From the NCBI GenBank assembly GCA_023251335.1, contig JAHEZA010000047.1, positions 1 to 7,383 of the forward strand: a stretch of DNA of 7,383 nucleotides, written 5' to 3'. Origin of the DNA: Chitinophagaceae bacterium. GTDB lineage: Bacteria; Bacteroidota; Bacteroidia; Chitinophagales; Chitinophagaceae. Shown here one piece after another: positions 6,594-7,383 of the stretch (position 1 is its first letter; each line of letters starts with the position of its first letter). A program made the translations under genes and the position numbers. Below the pieces are notes generated by a model, which was given only the letters and a program-made list of their open reading frames with translations, was not told the DNA's origin and searched no databases.

Positions 6594-7370
6594 TTATAAT
6601 AACTCTCCGGCAACTATTTTTTGTAGGTCGCTATGAATTCTTCCGTTAGTAGCAATGATCCCCGGTTGAAATGGGGAATATTTTTCTCCTTTGAGATTGG
6701 TTACTTTTCCTCCAGCTTCTTCCACGATGATGAAGCCTGCCGCGCTATCCCATGCATGAAGCTGGTGCTCATAAAAACCATCGAAGCGACCTGCAGCTAC
6801 CCAGCACAAATCGATTGCAGCACTTCCAAAACGCCTCACAGGCACCCCATTTTTTATTAATTTAGAAAACACTTGTAAAGGCCCGTTTGCATGATCGAGA
6901 TATGTATAAGGGAAACCTGTAACGAGGCAGCTTTTCAACACCTCTGTTTTGTCGCTTACGGAAATTTTATTTCCATTTAGGGTAGCTCCTTTATTCTTTT
7001 CGGCGAAGAAAAATTCATTCATAAGCGGGTTGTACACAGCGCCCATAAGCATATTTCCTTTATACTCAAGCCCTATGCTTACGCAACAAATAGGAATACC
7101 GTTGGCAAAATTTACTGTTCCGTCTATTGGGTCGATGATCCATTTATATTCACTATTTGTAACTTTTTCATCGCTTTCCTCACTCACAATACCATGTTCC
7201 GGAAAGGTATTTTTAATTACATTACGAATCGCTTTGTCAGATGCAAAATCTGCTTCCGTGACTAAATTGTTGATTCCCTCTTTATGACTTATCGTAAATT
7301 TCTCATTAAAAAAACGTTTCAATTCGTCCGCACCTGCATTGGTCGCTTCTATTAATGCTTCTTTGTACAT
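6594..7370 (-). CDS. suhB: Inositol monophosphatase family protein (SuhB-like)
   Basis: This is a Mg-dependent, lithium-sensitive-type phosphatase that hydrolyses myo-inositol 1-phosphate or related sugar phosphates in the cytosol; the physiological substrate in this organism is not determinable from sequence. At 258 residues it has the family's normal length. The metal and catalytic signatures are intact: E64-E65 in SEES, WIIDPIDGTVNF (77-88, with D80, D83, T85) and HAWDSAAGFIIVEEAGG (205-221, with D208). The segment RRFGSAAIDLCWVAAGR (179-195) is closer to SuhB/inositol-1-phosphatase than to CysQ (PAP phosphatase) or histidinol phosphatase relatives, though these remain alternatives. The start is ATG, 13 nt from the right edge, and agrees with the usual N-terminus. 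It lies directly upstream of gcvT and may share its mRNA; no functional link between the two is known to me. Confidence 0.93.
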   Translation of the reverse strand: MYKEALIEATNAGADELKRFFNEKFTISHKEGINNLVTEADFASDKAIRNVIKNTFPEHGIVSEESDEKVTNSEYKWIIDPIDGTVNFANGIPICCVSIGLEYKGNMLMGAVYNPLMNEFFFAEKNKGATLNGNKISVSDKTEVLKSCLVTGFPYTYLDHANGPLQVFSKLIKNGVPVRRFGSAAIDLCWVAAGRFDGFYEHQLHAWDSAAGFIIVEEAGGKVTNLKGEKYSPFQPGIIATNGRIHSDLQKIVAGELL

Positions 7371-7374
7371 GTTG

Positions 7375-7383
7375 CAAAGATTA
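7375..7383 (-). promoter_or_regulatory. Possible -7 promoter element for the suhB-gcvT unit (cut by the window edge)
   Basis: The minus strand reads TAATCTTTG ending 4 nt before the suhB ATG. AATCTTTG differs from the Bacteroidota -7 consensus TAnnTTTG at one fixed position, or there is one extra spacer base (TAnnnTTTG). The -33 box would lie outside the window. If real, the transcript would be leaderless or nearly so. Confidence 0.3.

Noticed and set aside
5901..7287. Plus-strand frames of 64-112 codons opposite gcvT and the suhB-like gene
   Set aside because: They mirror conserved coding sequence on the minus strand and show no protein family features.

Overview
The window looks like ordinary chromosome from an AT-rich member of the Bacteroidota, most likely a Chitinophagaceae-like bacterium. 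Three things point that way. The protein sequences have a Bacteroidota character. Purine-rich Shine-Dalgarno sites are absent before the main starts. An exact Bacteroidota-type -7 box (TAnnTTTG) lies upstream of the helicase gene. The lineage is inferred from these signs and from memory of homologues; no database search was possible.

All four substantial genes lie on the minus strand. In transcription order, right to left, they are: an inositol-monophosphatase-family gene (suhB-like, 7370-6594); gcvT, the T-protein of the glycine cleavage system (6560-5475), only 33 nt downstream and probably co-transcribed; comB, a 2-phosphosulfolactate phosphatase family protein (5350-4610); and a 1248-residue SNF2-family DNA-dependent ATPase with two N-terminal SWIM zinc fingers (4239-493). 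The gcvT-comB gap (124 nt) holds a strong 14-bp hairpin and a second cluster of inverted repeats. The 370-nt comB-SNF2 gap holds a probable promoter for the SNF2 gene, a 14-bp AT palindrome against its start codon and an imperfect hairpin.

The left 490 nt carry no large gene. The plus strand has a possible gene tail running in from outside the window (to 59), an unconvincing 50-codon frame (100-252), and a better candidate small protein of 44 residues (352-486). The last is convergent with the SNF2 gene, and an 8-bp hairpin spans both stop codons.

The four main genes do not form an obvious pathway: one-carbon/glycine metabolism, sugar-phosphate hydrolysis, a sulfolactate-family phosphatase and chromatin-type DNA remodelling. 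There is no mobile element, tRNA, rRNA, CRISPR array or recognisable defence cluster. I see no convincing new multi-gene system. The items most worth a second look are the palindromic gcvT-comB gap, the small convergent ORF with its shared hairpin, and the double-SWIM SNF2 protein with its long unassigned middle region.
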